Shown here one piece after another: positions 22,893 to 33,993 of a DNA stretch of 64,000 nucleotides (position 1 is its first letter; every line of letters begins with the position of its first letter). Source of the stretch: Mantis religiosa (lineage: Eukaryota; Arthropoda; Insecta; Mantodea; Mantidae); assembly GCA_030765055.1 (NCBI GenBank), contig CM060947.1:60804859-60868858 (forward strand). Reading direction: 5' to 3'. The notes under the pieces were generated by a model. The model searched no databases and had not been told where the DNA came from. It saw only the letters and a program-made list of their open reading frames with translations. A program made the translations under genes and the position numbers.

Positions 22893-22979
<87 letters not shown>
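22893..22979. repeat. (GT)n(GA)n microsatellite
   Basis: A run of GT followed by about 35 GA units. Confidence 0.95.
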
Positions 22980-22983
<4 letters not shown>

Positions 22984-23387
22984 GAATGACCTTTTTTTTT
23001 ACATTTCTAATCGTTTACTTTTAAGAGAGTATGTATTACAAATGACATGGCTTAATTGTATTCAAACACTGTATTAAGTTGCAATAAATATGAATAAAAT
23101 GAAAGAGTCATGGCACAACAAATGGTAGGTGGAGACAAATCTGTCTTTCCATATTTTGTATAAGGTTGTACCTCACCTTCCAATTCAGTTAACAGCATAC
23201 TAAACCACATAGTTTACTAATATTAGTGTATTTATTTCTTTGTCTTAGAGATACAGTTTTGTTGTCATTAAGTCGGACTGTCATTGAGGGCCAGCCCCAC
23301 GGATAATATCACGCAACTTATATAGATCTTATATTTTATTGAATTGCAATGATCATTACACAGTAATTTATTATACCGTAATTCTTA
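22980..23387. other. no recognised feature
   Basis: AT-rich spacer between a microsatellite and a SINE. Confidence 0.4.
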
Positions 23388-23628
23388 ATGGTGCTGTGCC
23401 GTGGCCGAGCGGTTAGACCACTTGACGGCCTGTATTCGATCCCAGTCGACCGCAAAGTGAGATTTATGATGGACAACAATGCGCTAGGGTGGGTTTTATC
23501 GGGGATTTCCCCGCAATCATTCTACCAATTACTCCATTGTCATCTTTCCTTTCATTTACTTCGCCTTCATTCAGTTCATCTACTTCCCTCACTCTCATTC
23601 CGGCGACCGGGCTGATCACCCATACCTG

Positions 23629-23698
<70 letters not shown>

Positions 23699-23755
23699 CC
23701 ATAGTTATGGCTCCCTCAACCGACGCTTAAAATTACATAAGGGGTAGAGGAATAT
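23388..23755 (+). repeat. tRNA-headed SINE, family 1 (copy 2) with (TC)n expansion
   Basis: The head reads GTGGCCGAGCGGTTAGACCA with TTCGATCCCAG about 35 nt later, followed by the family-1 body. A (TC)n tract at 23633-23695 has expanded inside the 3' part, where the other copies carry a short pyrimidine stretch. Confidence 0.8.
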
Positions 23756-24582
23756 AAATGAACAGGTTTATGTCCTATACCAAGAAAAGAAGAAGAATTC
23801 TTAATGGCCATCGAAGCTTGCAATCCGCGGTGTTGCATACGACGGCCGCGCTAGCCTCTTTCGTGAAGCAGAACGTTGGGCCAGATTACACGGGCCCGCG
23901 GTCGCTCCTCACTCCTCTGTTCATTTTGCCAGTCATATTGTACACCTTCCTTGCTCCCCTGCTCTCATTTTGGGGGCCACGTGTGATCGTTGTTGAAATC
24001 TTAATTGTTTGGTAGACGTAGTATAGTTTTAAAATGAACTGATGGTTTATTCATTGAAAAGTTACTTTCATTCATTAAAGGTAGAAGAAAAACTTGAAAT
24101 TAAACGATTATGTGCACATCATCCGAAGAATTTTACATTTACGCAACAAGAAGCCAAAGGAAAGGACTTAGAAAGAAATCGTGGCTAGCTGCAAATGAAG
24201 AGAAACAAAGTGCCTTTTGTTTTTACTGCTTGATATTTGGTATTGAAGAACGACGGTAGTTTGTAAGGATCTGAAACATTTGAGTGAACGAGTTGCAAAA
24301 CATGAGGCAAATGCACAACACTTGCAAAATTCCTGTAAATTACAATTATTGAGACATTGCTGCTAAGATTGATTCTGCACATAAAATATCAGGCTAGTTC
24401 AATAAAAATGAACTAGCCACTACAAATAGATACATACTCAACAGAGTTATAGAGTGCATAAATTGCGTAATCCATGATCTAGCATTCAGGCGTCATGATG
24501 AAACAAGTAATCAGGAGAAAAAAATGAACAATTGGATTGCAACAGGTTTATGTTGGATCAAAGACACAAACAGTGCCGATTG

Positions 24583-25231
24583 TGATAGAGTCAGCATGAA
24601 AAATTCAATGCCATGACCGGGATTTGAACCACGGATCTCCTGGTTTCCGTCCAGTCGTTCTAACCCATTGAGCTACCATGGTCAACGTGCCGTCCTGACA
24701 TTAAATTCTCCATCTGGCTCATATATTTCCCCGGTAAAGCACTAGGGGCTCTCGCAACCAAGATATACCGTTTGTGGCGACTTATTATCGTAAGTACTTG
24801 AGTCCACGGATCTCCTGGTTCAAATCCCGGCCATGGCATTGAATTTTTCATGTTGACTCTATCACAAACCTTAGCCTGTATACGGCTAGTGTGAAGAAAC
24901 GATTAATTTCCATCAATTAACTAAAATAATAAGAGTTAAATGATGAAGCCTGTGACTTAAGTACTTACGATAGTAAGTCGCCACAAACGGTGTATCTCGG
25001 ATGCGAGAGCCCCTAGTGGTTTACTGGGGAAATATATGAGTCAAATGGAGAATTTAATGTCAGGACGGCACGTTGGTCATGGTAGCTCAATGGGTTAGAG
25101 CGACTGGACGGAAATCAGGAGATCCGTGGTTCAAATCCCGGCCATGGCATTGAATTTTTCATGTTGACCCTATCACAAACCTTAGCCTGTATACGGCTAG
25201 TGTGAAGAAATTATTAATTTCCATCAATTAA

Positions 25232-25284
<53 letters not shown>
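24583..25284. repeat. tRNA-like foldback repeat, family 3 (copy 2), composite
   Basis: The insertion lies between AGTGCCGATTG (24572-24582) and ACTGCCGGTTG (25285-25295), a target duplication with two mismatches. It contains a minus-orientation unit, a partial plus unit near 24805-24940 and a full plus unit to 25233. It ends in a poly(A) tract. The plus unit carries TAGCTCAATGGGTTAGAGCG and GGTTCAAATCCCGGCCATGG. Confidence 0.82.

Positions 25285-25285
<1 letters not shown>
25234..25285 (+). repeat. poly(A) tail of the family-3 insertion
   Basis: 52 consecutive A, following CAATTAACT, the 3' end of the unit. It supports insertion by retrotransposition. Confidence 0.9.
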
Positions 25286-25287
<2 letters not shown>

Positions 25288-25743
25288 GCCGGTTGAGTTT
25301 CTGTGCACCCTGACGAAACAACGGACAAAGCTTGGTCATCATTTTACGTTACATTTAAGGATGCAAACCCGTTGAAAGGTTTCTTTCTTTTGAAGAGATT
25401 CATAAACGACCAGGCGATGTCACAGTGATGTTTTGATAAATAAGTTGCAATCTTTTAATATTAAAAGAAACCTCATATCTCAAGCATGCAATTGAGCGGC
25501 AGTAATGAGCGGTAGGCAAGTGTGTGTTCCGTCTTCGATGCAGGATCTTTCCCCTATGAGAAGTATGCACACTGCTATGCTCGCCAAATAAATTGAACTG
25601 CCTGTTCCAAAAACATAAAATCAGAGTTGTTTTTTCGCCAACGTTGATGGTTTCACATTTTGCTCGTCTTAACTAAAACGCAGCAATCTGTTGCGTTCAG
25701 TTTGCAACAAACGCATTCCAATTGCTTCCACAAGATGGAGGTT

Positions 25744-26002
25744 GGCCCCATAGCTCAGTCGGTAGAGCACCTGCCTGCCGTGTAAGAGGTACCAGGTTCG
25801 ATTCCCGGCTGGGGGTGGGGATGTTTCTCCAATCAAGAGTCTGGAAGTATGAATAAGAGTGCGATTGTGTGCATGATCTAATAATTAAAAAATCCTAAGT
25901 ACCAGCAACCTATTGTCATCGCAACGCCATATATTCCAAAGGAGAATGGCCACCAATATGACCATTGTAGTTAAAGGTGGGGTATAAATGGAACAAAAAA
26001 GA
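25744..26002 (+). repeat. tRNA-headed SINE, family 4 (copy 1)
   Basis: The head reads GGCCCCATAGCTCAGTCGGT with GTAGAGCACCTGCCTG and the B-box-like GGTTCGATTCCCGGC. This is a near-complete tRNA shape, but the body continues (TCTGGAAGTATGAAT...GGGGTATAAATGGAACAAA), so it is a SINE and not a tRNA gene. The same body is at 32214-33360. Confidence 0.82.
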
Positions 26003-26665
26003 AATAATCAGATGAAACTTTCAATCAGGGGTTGCGGACAGCGTTCATGAAAACAAAGTTTACTTAATACAGTATTTTGAGAAGATTGAGCAGAAAGATG
26101 GGTGGGATGATACAACAATACGAGAAGCTCTTGATTTCAAGAATTTACTAAACAATCGACAATTTTTGTTTGTTCTCAACTTTTTCTACGACATTATGAA
26201 ATATGTTCACATTCTCTACAACCCAATTTAGATGCAAAGTGCTGATACTATCTAATGCTTTACTATATTTTGAACCAGGTTATGTCTGAAATTCGTGAGA
26301 ACTCTAGAAGGTACCAGATATTGCTCCTCCCTGAAGAAAGTGACCGAATTACAATTCTGAAGCGAACCGGAATTCAAATGCCAAAGAAGTAAGAGATGCA
26401 GTGTTCAACCAAATGAAAGGACGATTCCAACAGTCTCACACATTCAGTACTTAGGGAATTATTAAATTCAGAGAACATTTACCTGTTGACTCTGTGAGAA
26501 AATTTGCATCGAATTACCATGCCATTATCTCTTATAAAATTTAAAAAATGAACTGTAAGTGATATATGATAATGACACATTCAAAGATATCTCTTTGGTC
26601 TGTGAATCCTTTATTTATTTTTTTCTTACATCAGCTCTTTGAGGAAGCGTTTTCTTAAGTACATA

Positions 26666-27976
26666 TGAGAGCTGTTCAATAAAGAATGATCACAATTTTT
26701 TTGACCACGTACCTTTACTCATCCGCATAATTTTGATGGTCCTTCTCAAAATAGTCTCCCCTGAATGCGATGTACTTGTTCCTGCGTTTCTGCCAGGATT
26801 CAAAGACATGCCGGAAACCATTTTTTGAGAGATCCTTCAAAATCGCCTCCGCAGCCTTCACCACTGCTTCTGATGATAGATAATGCCTCCCACGAAGGTA
26901 TTTCTTCAAGTTAGGGAATAGAAGAAAGTCACATGGGGCTAAATCCGGACTATAGGGAGGGTGAGGGATGCACTTCACGTTGATTTTTGCAAGATATTCA
27001 GCAACAACATTGGCAATATGCGGCAGCGCATTATCGTGGTGCAGCATCCAGCCTGCTTCACGGAAATGTCTTTTGTACCTGATATGGACTTGCAATGTTT
27101 TCAGGACATTCCTGTAGTATTGTCCAGTTACTGATGTGTGTGCAGGTGCAACATGCTGATAAACCATTCCATGAATATCAAAGAATGAGATGACCATAAT
27201 TTTCCCAGCAGAAGCAACCACTTTTGCTTTTTGGGGGGTTGGTGATAAAGGAGATTTCCACACTAAGCTCTGCTATTTGCTCTCAGGATCAAAATGATGT
27301 AGCCAAGTTTCATCAGCAGTGATTACGTTTGAAAGAAGCTCCGGATCTTGCTCTAACAACTTCATCTGCATGCAGACCTGCATGAGAATGTTCTTTTGTT
27401 CAGGAATCAATAGTCTTGGAACCCATCGCGCAAAAACACGTCTCATATGTAATGTTTCTGTCACCAACGTGTGGGTGGCACCCAATGAAATGTTCAGTAT
27501 TTCAGAAAGTGATATTGAGGTAATTCGTCGAACCTCTCTCACAATGGCAGGAGCAGTGTTGATGTTTTCTTCCGTAAGAGAAGTAACTGGAGCACTGGGT
27601 CCACCTTCCTTTGAAATTGATTGTCTCCCCTCTTTAAACATTTTAAACCACCTTCGAGCTGTGCTGTAGGGTAGAACAGACTCTCCATAGGCCTCCTGTA
27701 ATATTGTATAGGCCTCAATTGAAGAGTTGTTGAGACGAAAGCAGAATTTCAAAGCCGCATATTGTTCCTCGCGTGTTACCTCTATAGCAGCTGTAGGCGA
27801 TACTGAACATGTCTGAACTTTCTGGTTCTCACAGGCGGGAACCAGGAGTACCAGCAATGAGACTACTACAGCGTGTTTGTTTCACATTAAGCTAACAGAT
27901 TATAATAAGGTTGAATTTTAATGGGAAAATTTATGACCGTAAAAAATTATGATGATTCTTTATTGAACAGCCCTCG
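26666..27976 (-). mobile_element. mariner element (copy 3), near-complete, different family
   Basis: 1311 bp bounded by TA (26664-26665 and 27977-27978). The inverted ends are TGAGAGCTGTTCAATAAAGA on the left and the complement of TTCTTTATTGAACAGCCCTC on the right. It interrupts the hAT relic just before the hAT dimerisation block. The transposase fills the minus strand. Confidence 0.93.
26715..27857 (-). pseudogene. mariner (DD34D) transposase with one nonsense codon
   Basis: Reading from 27857: an N-terminal helix-turn-helix region (YAALKFCFRLNNSSIEAY; YSTARRWFKMFKEG), then the linker, then the first catalytic Asp in VITADETWLHHFDPESK. A TAG follows immediately (about 27270-27272). The same frame then continues with VVASAGKIMVISFFDIHGMV, the second Asp in MLHHDNALPH and the third in PYSPDLAPCDFLLFP. 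Exactly 34 residues separate the last two Asp. Apart from that single in-frame stop I see no frameshift, so the copy looks recently killed. Length (about 350 codons) is normal for the family. Confidence 0.92.
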
Positions 27977-28244
27977 TAAAACACTGAAAATTGCACTATC
28001 TCCAGTTTCAACAGTAAATGCAGAAAGAAGTTACAGTACATTGAAAAGAATTAAGACTTTCCTTAGAATACCATGGGTCAAGATAGGATTAATTCCTTGG
28101 CTGTTTGTGCCATTCACAAAGAGGAAATTGGTAAATTCCCTTACTTCAAAAACAGAGTGATTAAAATGTTAGCCGCCTAGAAGAATAGACGTGCTCAGTT
28201 ATTGTACATTTGGTGATTAATATTTTGTCTTTTAATATTAATTA

Positions 28245-28545
28245 GGCTGCGCCGTGGCAGAGTGGTTAGACCGCTCCGCTCTCACCAAGGCCGCCCTGGT
28301 TCGATCCCAGGCGACCACAAAATGAGATTTGTGGATAACACGGTACTAGATGAGATTCCTCCGGGTATTCCGGTTTCCTCCACCATCAATACACCAATTG
28401 CTCCATCATTCATCTTTTCTTTCATTTCACCCTCATATTGTCATGCACTTCTCTCACTCTCATTCCAGACGTTAGGCTGTCCTCTCCACCTGGTTTCCTC
28501 TCCCAGGTCACTACAGATTCTTTTATGCCTTTAAGAAGATTAAAA
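28245..28545 (+). repeat. tRNA-headed SINE, family 1 (copy 3)
   Basis: The head reads GCCGTGGCAGAGTGGTTAGA, with TGGTTCGATCCCAGGCGACC about 40 nt on, then ATGAGATTTGTGG and the pyrimidine-rich body shared with copies 1 and 2. Confidence 0.82.
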
Positions 28546-29462
28546 TTATATATCTCTAGCACAACGAGTGCTCTGCTTAAGTGGTGTACATATGTAAACA
28601 CGATAACAGCGCCATCAATCCATGCGTATTGCTAAATGTCCGGAGTAATACAACTGAACACCAAAAGTAATACTAAAAATCAGCGCCCTATATTGTTTTC
28701 TTTTAGTACTCCACAAACAAATAACAGTACAGTGCAGTAGACCATCCGCAGTGTTATAACTGATTTAAGTTCTAATATTAACAAATGGAGAGTCATATTC
28801 CGAGTTAAAGTCGGTTTTTGGAATGTTTTCGATAGCACTCCGAATATGGGATATTTAACAACGAAGAAAATGGTTATCGTCAGTAGGAAGCTTTCAACAT
28901 CTGGGCCATTACTTTGCCCTATGCAATTCGTCTGGATAGAAAGCGTATATTATTGTAGTTAAATTATCTATATTACAGCAGGGAAAGTGAGTAAGACTCG
29001 GTCCTTCGTTTGTAAACTTAATCACTATTATCTTGGTGATTTGTTTGTGAATTTACTTGTATTTATCAAAAATTAAATCACAATCATGTTGAATCTACAT
29101 AACAAGAAAACAGCGTTACTACCACAGAACATATATGTACTTATTACCTCAGGTTATTACCTGAACTAAAAAACAAACGATAAACCTAAATGAACATGTG
29201 CTACAGCATTGGAAAAGAGTGTTTATGCAAGTTCAACTATATGTCACATACTGCCACAATCTCAATCTTTGAATATTGAATTTCTGAAACTCCCAATGAA
29301 CTGTGCATTTGATATCGTTTTTGTTTTGTTTAGATATGTTTTGTTTTTGTTCAATTAACCATGTTAACTTGTATTTTGAATTTTGTGTAACGAAGTATTT
29401 TATTTGTTTGTGGCAAATATTTTGAATTGAATTTAAATCTACAAAGGCGTTTACTACGCACA
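28546..29462. other. upstream region of the CFAP20-like gene
   Basis: No TATA box or other promoter element could be assigned with confidence. No other gene was seen. Confidence 0.4.
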
Positions 29463-29546
29463 ATGTTTGCTAACTCCTACCAAAGAGGCTTCCTCAGCGT
29501 CTTCTCAAGTGTAGGATCCAGACCGCTAAGCATATGGGGCAATGAA
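29463..29546 (+). CDS. CFAP20: CFAP20/Bug22-like protein, coding exon 1
   Basis: 28 codons from ATG to a consensus donor GTAAGT (29547-29552). The peptide starts MFANSYQRGFLSVFSSVG and continues SRPLSIWGNE. It has the length and pattern of the first 28 residues of CFAP20 (MF.N..Q.GFLS....GS.PL.IW), with about 15 of 28 positions identical to my recollection of the vertebrate protein. The next residue in the family, Val, is the first codon of exon 2 at 33994. CFAP20 is a microtubule inner protein of axonemes and centrioles that affects tubulin modification and ciliary beating. The family is normally almost invariant from flies to humans, so this copy is probably a diverged paralogue. Confidence 0.85.
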
Positions 29547-30651
29547 GTAAGTACGTTTGGGTTATGAAAGAATATAGCTTACAAAAAAAACCATCTATTT
29601 TAACTGTAATACGTTTTGAAAATACGTGGATCATGAACTTATAATATCTACATAAATAGAGGTGGACCTAGAATTCCTGTAGGGAGGAACTAACTTATTT
29701 TCAAACACCATACCAGTGAGCGAAATTCAATCTTATTGGAGAATTTTATCGCTGTAGATTTTCGATCACCTTTAAGTAATTCACAGATCATCTTTGAATG
29801 CAAATATTAAAAAATTAAAATTTAAAATAAACATGTCGTTTAAAGTAGTTTGTTTACTAGATTTTATTGTAAGTTTTCCTGCCTGTGTTCCAGAGTTTAC
29901 TTTTTATTCAAAAGTAGTATATTAGAAAAAATGTTTGTTTCTTTTTCTTCTGGAGTTAGTAAAACCTATTTTGAGATATAGTCTTCTGAAATAAATTAAT
30001 TCACTGACAACAAATACATGCTCATCTGATTTAAATAAATAAGGCAGAAATAAAAGCTTGCTTTTTATTTTAAAAATGCCATCACTTTAAATATAACGAA
30101 TATCATATTTTAAATTTAAGATGGGGCCACCATCTCTCTCAGGCCCCTCTTGTTTCCAACATTTCATTATCTGCATAGGGGCAGTGCAAGGTAACCTTAA
30201 TTCATTTCTAAATGTTCACATCAGTTGTAATAATAAATTTAACCTAAACCATATTTTGTTTTTGAATGTGAAATACTTGTATTAAAAGCACAATCATCCT
30301 AATTTTTCTTTTCGTAGAGCAATGGTAATCAACAGCCTAACTATCTCTCGTAATGTAGGGGCCTTTGCCATTGTAAATGGCACCCCGCTGCATCCGCCTA
30401 TGAGCGTAACATAACCAAAAATCTGCTGCACAGGGCAGTAAGTACTAAAGCGTAACACCTTAGTAAAATCTCTCGGTTTACCTATTGCGTCAGTATTCAG
30501 GAGGAATAAATCACCCCACCCCTCTACTTGTAGTTTGCTTTTGCCTATTGCATTCTACTAAGATGAGTTTTAAAGAGGAAGTGGCCGAATCAAATGACAT
30601 ATTATTGAAGCAAGCAGAGCAATTTTATAATGTTGAAAAATTGATACAACA

Positions 30652-31156
30652 TTGATGGAAATGAATCGTTTCTCCACACTAGCCGTGTGTAGCCTAAGGT
30701 TTTGGATAGAGTCAAACTGAAAAATCCAATGCCATGGCCGGGAATTTGGGCCACGGATCTCCATCCGGTCACTGTTAACCATTGAACCACCATGGCCATC
30801 GTGCCGTCAGGACATTAAATTCTCCAATTGACTCTTATGTTTTCCCGGTAGACCACTAGGTTCTCTGGTATGAAAAAACGATTAATTTCCATCAATTAAG
30901 TTAATAATAAGGGTTTAGAGATGAAGCCTGGGACCCCATTACAATAATAAGTCGCCATAAACGGTGTGTATCTCGAACAGAGGAAACCCTAGTGGTTTAC
31001 CGGGAAAACATGCGTTTACATACAATTGGAGAACTTAATGTCATGATGGCACGTTGTCCATGTTAGCTCAATAGTTAAGAACAACCGGACGGAAACCGGG
31101 AGATCCGTGGTTCAAATCTCGGCCATGGCATTGAATTTTTCAGTTTGACTGCATCT
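30652..31156. repeat. tRNA-like foldback repeat, family 3 (copy 3)
   Basis: Minus-orientation unit on the left (CACACTAGCCGTGTGTAGCC; CCATGGCCGGGAATTTGGGCC) and plus-orientation unit on the right (GATCCGTGGTTCAAATCTCG). The centre is near 30885. Same inverted-dimer layout as copies 1 and 2, but more diverged. Confidence 0.78.
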
Positions 31157-31854
31157 ATGATAGAACGTTGTTTATTTGTGACAACTCAAACTATAACCCT
31201 TCTTCCAGTCCTTTAAGAGATCTGTTAAAGAGCACGGGTTTGAGTTGATAATGTATGATTGGTCTCCCTGAAAAAAAGTACTGTTTAGTGAATAAAGTAA
31301 AATAAAGCTCAGCTTCAGAATTCTCCTAATAAGCCCCGGCCCCTTTGGTAATCACTCTAGACCCCAATAATAGCTTCTAATACGAAGTTGCCACTTCAGT
31401 TTACATTACTGAAATTTTCTGCTTTCCTACTCCGAATCCATATTTAAATTCCTAAAAAGGCTCCAACATATTCTAAGAATTCCAAGCTAACCCGTAATAC
31501 CTAATCTGGCAACTTTGGATACTGACCATAACCGCTTGTCGTGAAACAGAACGAACCACTTCTACGAATTTGCCTGAAAACAAGTTGTCGCTAATTACCG
31601 TACTTAATGTCATCTTAACCCAAGCCAAACTTACTTATAATCTATTGCCAAACCTACAGCCCTTTAACCTTTAACAAAAACGCACAAACTATTTGATTTT
31701 ATCATAAGCATTAATTTATTCAATGGATGTATAATTATGTATCAACCAGTATACACGACATTGTGAATGATTTATGTGTACGAATTGTGTTTTACATATT
31801 TACACAATTATTTATTATTCATTGTTATAATTTACACAATTATTTAGTTGCAAA

Positions 31855-32012
31855 ATGCCTAGAGTTTGTTTAAATCAATCTAACAACTTTTGTTATAAGT
31901 GGAAGTGACGCTTAAGTCCCAATTGCCATACCTTACTCCATTAGTGAAAAAGTGTTATGAACTTTATATTGGATGTGAAGTGGGAGACCACACAAGGGTC
32001 TATCACTTTAAA
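31855..32012 (+). pseudogene. fragment of a transposon-associated Cys-rich protein
   Basis: The frame begins MPRVCLNQSNNFCYKW and, after stops and shifts, gives KCYELYIGCEVGD. This pattern resembles the start of a protein common in insect genomes (CY.C.....LTPL..KCYELYFGCKVGDQ). Its function is unknown to me and it is probably carried by a transposon. The match is short and broken. Confidence 0.4.
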
Positions 32013-32422
32013 AAGTAAGCAATTGTTAAAGTCAAACGTCAGTTATAAACATATTCTCTAGATATTGAAATTCATATTTAGACCAGTATTATATGTCAAA
32101 TAACGTGTACTTTGTAGCAAATCCTAAACTTATTTTTCAAATTCTGATCAATTGCAGGCTTACCCTTATTTGCTCCCAGAGGCTGAAGTGTGTTCTTACC
32201 AAAACAAAATGGTGGCTAGCCCAGTGGCTCAGTCGGTAGAGCCCCCGCCTATCGTGTTAGAGGTCACGGGTTGGATTCCCGGCGTGGGGGGGGGGTGAGG
32301 ATTTTTCTCTGACCAAGTTAATTCCCCGTCTTCCCCAGAATCTGGAAGTATGAATGAGAGTGCGAAAGTGTGTGTGATCTAATGATTAAAACCCAACGAA
32401 TACGAGTTAACACCTTCGATAT

Positions 32423-33280
32423 TGTCGCCGATCACATTGTTGCGACTGGCGCGGCCGGCGCACACAAAGGGACAGATCAGCGTGGAGATAAAAAGATGGA
32501 TAACTGGTTCGCCTTTCTAGTGAAGTCTTGATTGTTAGAGATCATTCCACAAATTTCTAGGACAGTGAGTGGAGCTATAAAAGAAGCCGTGGATCGCCAG
32601 TTGAACTTGTATATCTAATATTGACACAAGACTCAGTGACATTCTATCCTGAGACCAAATAGTTAGAACACATAGTTACTCATGACACAGTCCTTCTGTT
32701 TCAGGATCACACTAGGAGATAATTAGAACTTAAGAGGTCGCCCCAATCGGAGGCACACCAAGAAGAATTTCCTTACCCTATTTCCACACCAGAATATCCA
32801 AGGTCGCAAGTAGGGCCCTGGTCATACTTGCGTCCTGGCGCCCACCTCTCGCCTGGCCCAGGCTCTAGTCTGGACCTCATCTCCTCACCTTGAATCCGCA
32901 AGTGCAATAGCGGTACTGCTCCGATTCACTCCGTACTTCTCACCGGTGGAGGTTTTTAGTGGGTAGGGCTGGCGGGTCGATCCCCCCAGTGGAGCCCCAC
33001 ACTCCAATCCCAAGGTTAGTGCGTAAAAGCATTTTTCCTCCACTCGAAAAAAAAAGAAAAGAAAACAGTTGAATCAGTTGTAATTGGACTCGTGTGCATG
33101 CAGCTGTGTTTTGAAAGTGGGCTCTTTTGTTTGTGGTCGACGACCTTGATGATTGGATTTGTGTATGTTACGTAATTCTGCTACTGTAAGGGTTGACCTA
33201 AGTGTGTTTCTACGGAAATCAAGAGCATTTTGCAATTCCTGCAAACTGGATTTTTAATTCTATGAACCCACAAAGGCACA
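32423..33280 (+). mobile_element. solo LTR (gypsy-type, subfamily A), itself interrupted
   Basis: Begins TGTCGCCGATCACATTGTTG and ends CCCACAAAGGCACA, flanked by ATAT (32419-32422 and 33281-33284). After subtracting the 460-bp insert at 32606-33065 and its 8-bp duplication, the length is about 390 bp. That equals the uninterrupted relative at 19997-20391. Confidence 0.88.
32606..33065 (+). mobile_element. 5'-truncated LINE-like insertion inside the solo LTR
   Basis: Bounded by CAGTTGAA (32598-32605 and 33066-33073). It ends with an A-rich tail (33043-33065). The body is GC-richer than its surroundings, with GTGGGTAGGGCTGGCGGGTC and CAGTGGAGCCCCACACTCC. This is like the 3' UTR of some insect LINEs. 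No coding frame was seen. The family assignment is inference. Confidence 0.65.
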
Positions 33281-33360
33281 ATATGTTCCAAAGGATAATG
33301 GCCGCCGATATAAGCATTGGAGTTAAAGTCGGGCTATAAATGGAACAAATAAAAAAAAGA

Positions 33361-33980
33361 GATAATATAATTTGAAATGTTATTTGCATTGAGTGAAAAC
33401 TTCTTTGTTATATAGACCCATTAAACACAAAATTTAAATATTCCATCAATAACACAATTACATGTATTGTTTCAATTAATTTTCAATTTGAATGTTTAGC
33501 ATCTTCCATTTCTAGTTTAATTCGTATTGCTTCTTATGTCTATTTTGCTGATGAGTTTATAATTGTGTTATTCTATCCTTTTATTGAAAAGTGGCTATGT
33601 CTTTAATAAATACTTTAAAATATGCAATATTATTAATTAATTCAGTGCTCATGTTCTGCCCATTTAATACAGCACCTTGGAGTTGCTTAAATTTAATGAA
33701 TAAATAAAAATTTTAGTATTGATAATTATTATGAAATATTCGTTGTCATTAATTCTTACAGTAAAGTAGAGCTTCAGTCCATCAGTATTTGAATGGGGTA
33801 TCGAGTAATTAAGGGGACAAGTAATGTGCAGGGTCAAAATGGCTTAGAATGAAAATTTTGAGAACCACTGTTTTAGAATGTGAAATTTGATATTTTATTT
33901 GTCTTTAGTGACAGCAGGATGCAAAGTAAACTTTGCAATGCATCTATTTGGAGAATATTTGCATAGATAGTTACATCACT
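33361..33980. other. no recognised feature within intron 1
   Basis: AT-rich intron sequence leading to the acceptor at 33993. Confidence 0.5.
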
Positions 33981-33993
33981 GTTATTGTTACAG

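Larger units (their letters stand above)
24067..28178 (+). mobile_element. hAT-type transposase relic (ZMYM1-like), split by three insertions
   Basis: Four stretches read, in order, like one long hAT transposase. 24067-24582: FCFYCLIFGI and DLKHLSERVAKHEANAQH, the TTF-type zinc-finger N-terminus. 25296-25740: a degraded ..DGASVMSG-like block, visible as AAVMSGRQ, and a final RW. 26020-26665: REALDFKNLLNNRQFLFVLN. 27979-28178: the C-terminal dimerisation block STVNAERSYSTLKRIKTFLR. The breaks coincide with a SINE cluster (24583-25284), a SINE (25744-26002) and a mariner (26666-27976). Stops throughout show the relic is old. The terminal repeats were not found. Confidence 0.8.
32214..33360 (+). 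repeat. tRNA-headed SINE, family 4 (copy 2), split by a solo LTR
   Basis: The 5' part is 32214-32422, with head-region stretch GTGGCTCAGTCGGTAGAGCC and a B-box-like stretch GGTTGGATTCCCGGC. The 3' part is 33281-33360 (GTTCCAAAGGATAATGGCCG...GGGCTATAAATGGAACAAAT). Copy 1 at 25744 has the two parts contiguous, which proves the insertion. Confidence 0.88.
29547..33993 (+). other. intron 1 of the CFAP20-like gene
   Basis: 4447 bp, GT donor at 29547 and acceptor TTATTGTTACAG ending at 33993. It contains a family-3 foldback repeat, a degraded gene-like fragment near 31855 and a nested SINE-LTR-LINE stack at 32214-33360. The rest is AT-rich with nothing recognised. Confidence 0.8.

Noticed and set aside
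25744..25815. Possible tRNA gene
   Set aside because: The shape is tRNA-like, but the same body continues for about 250 bp and recurs at 32214, so it is a SINE head.
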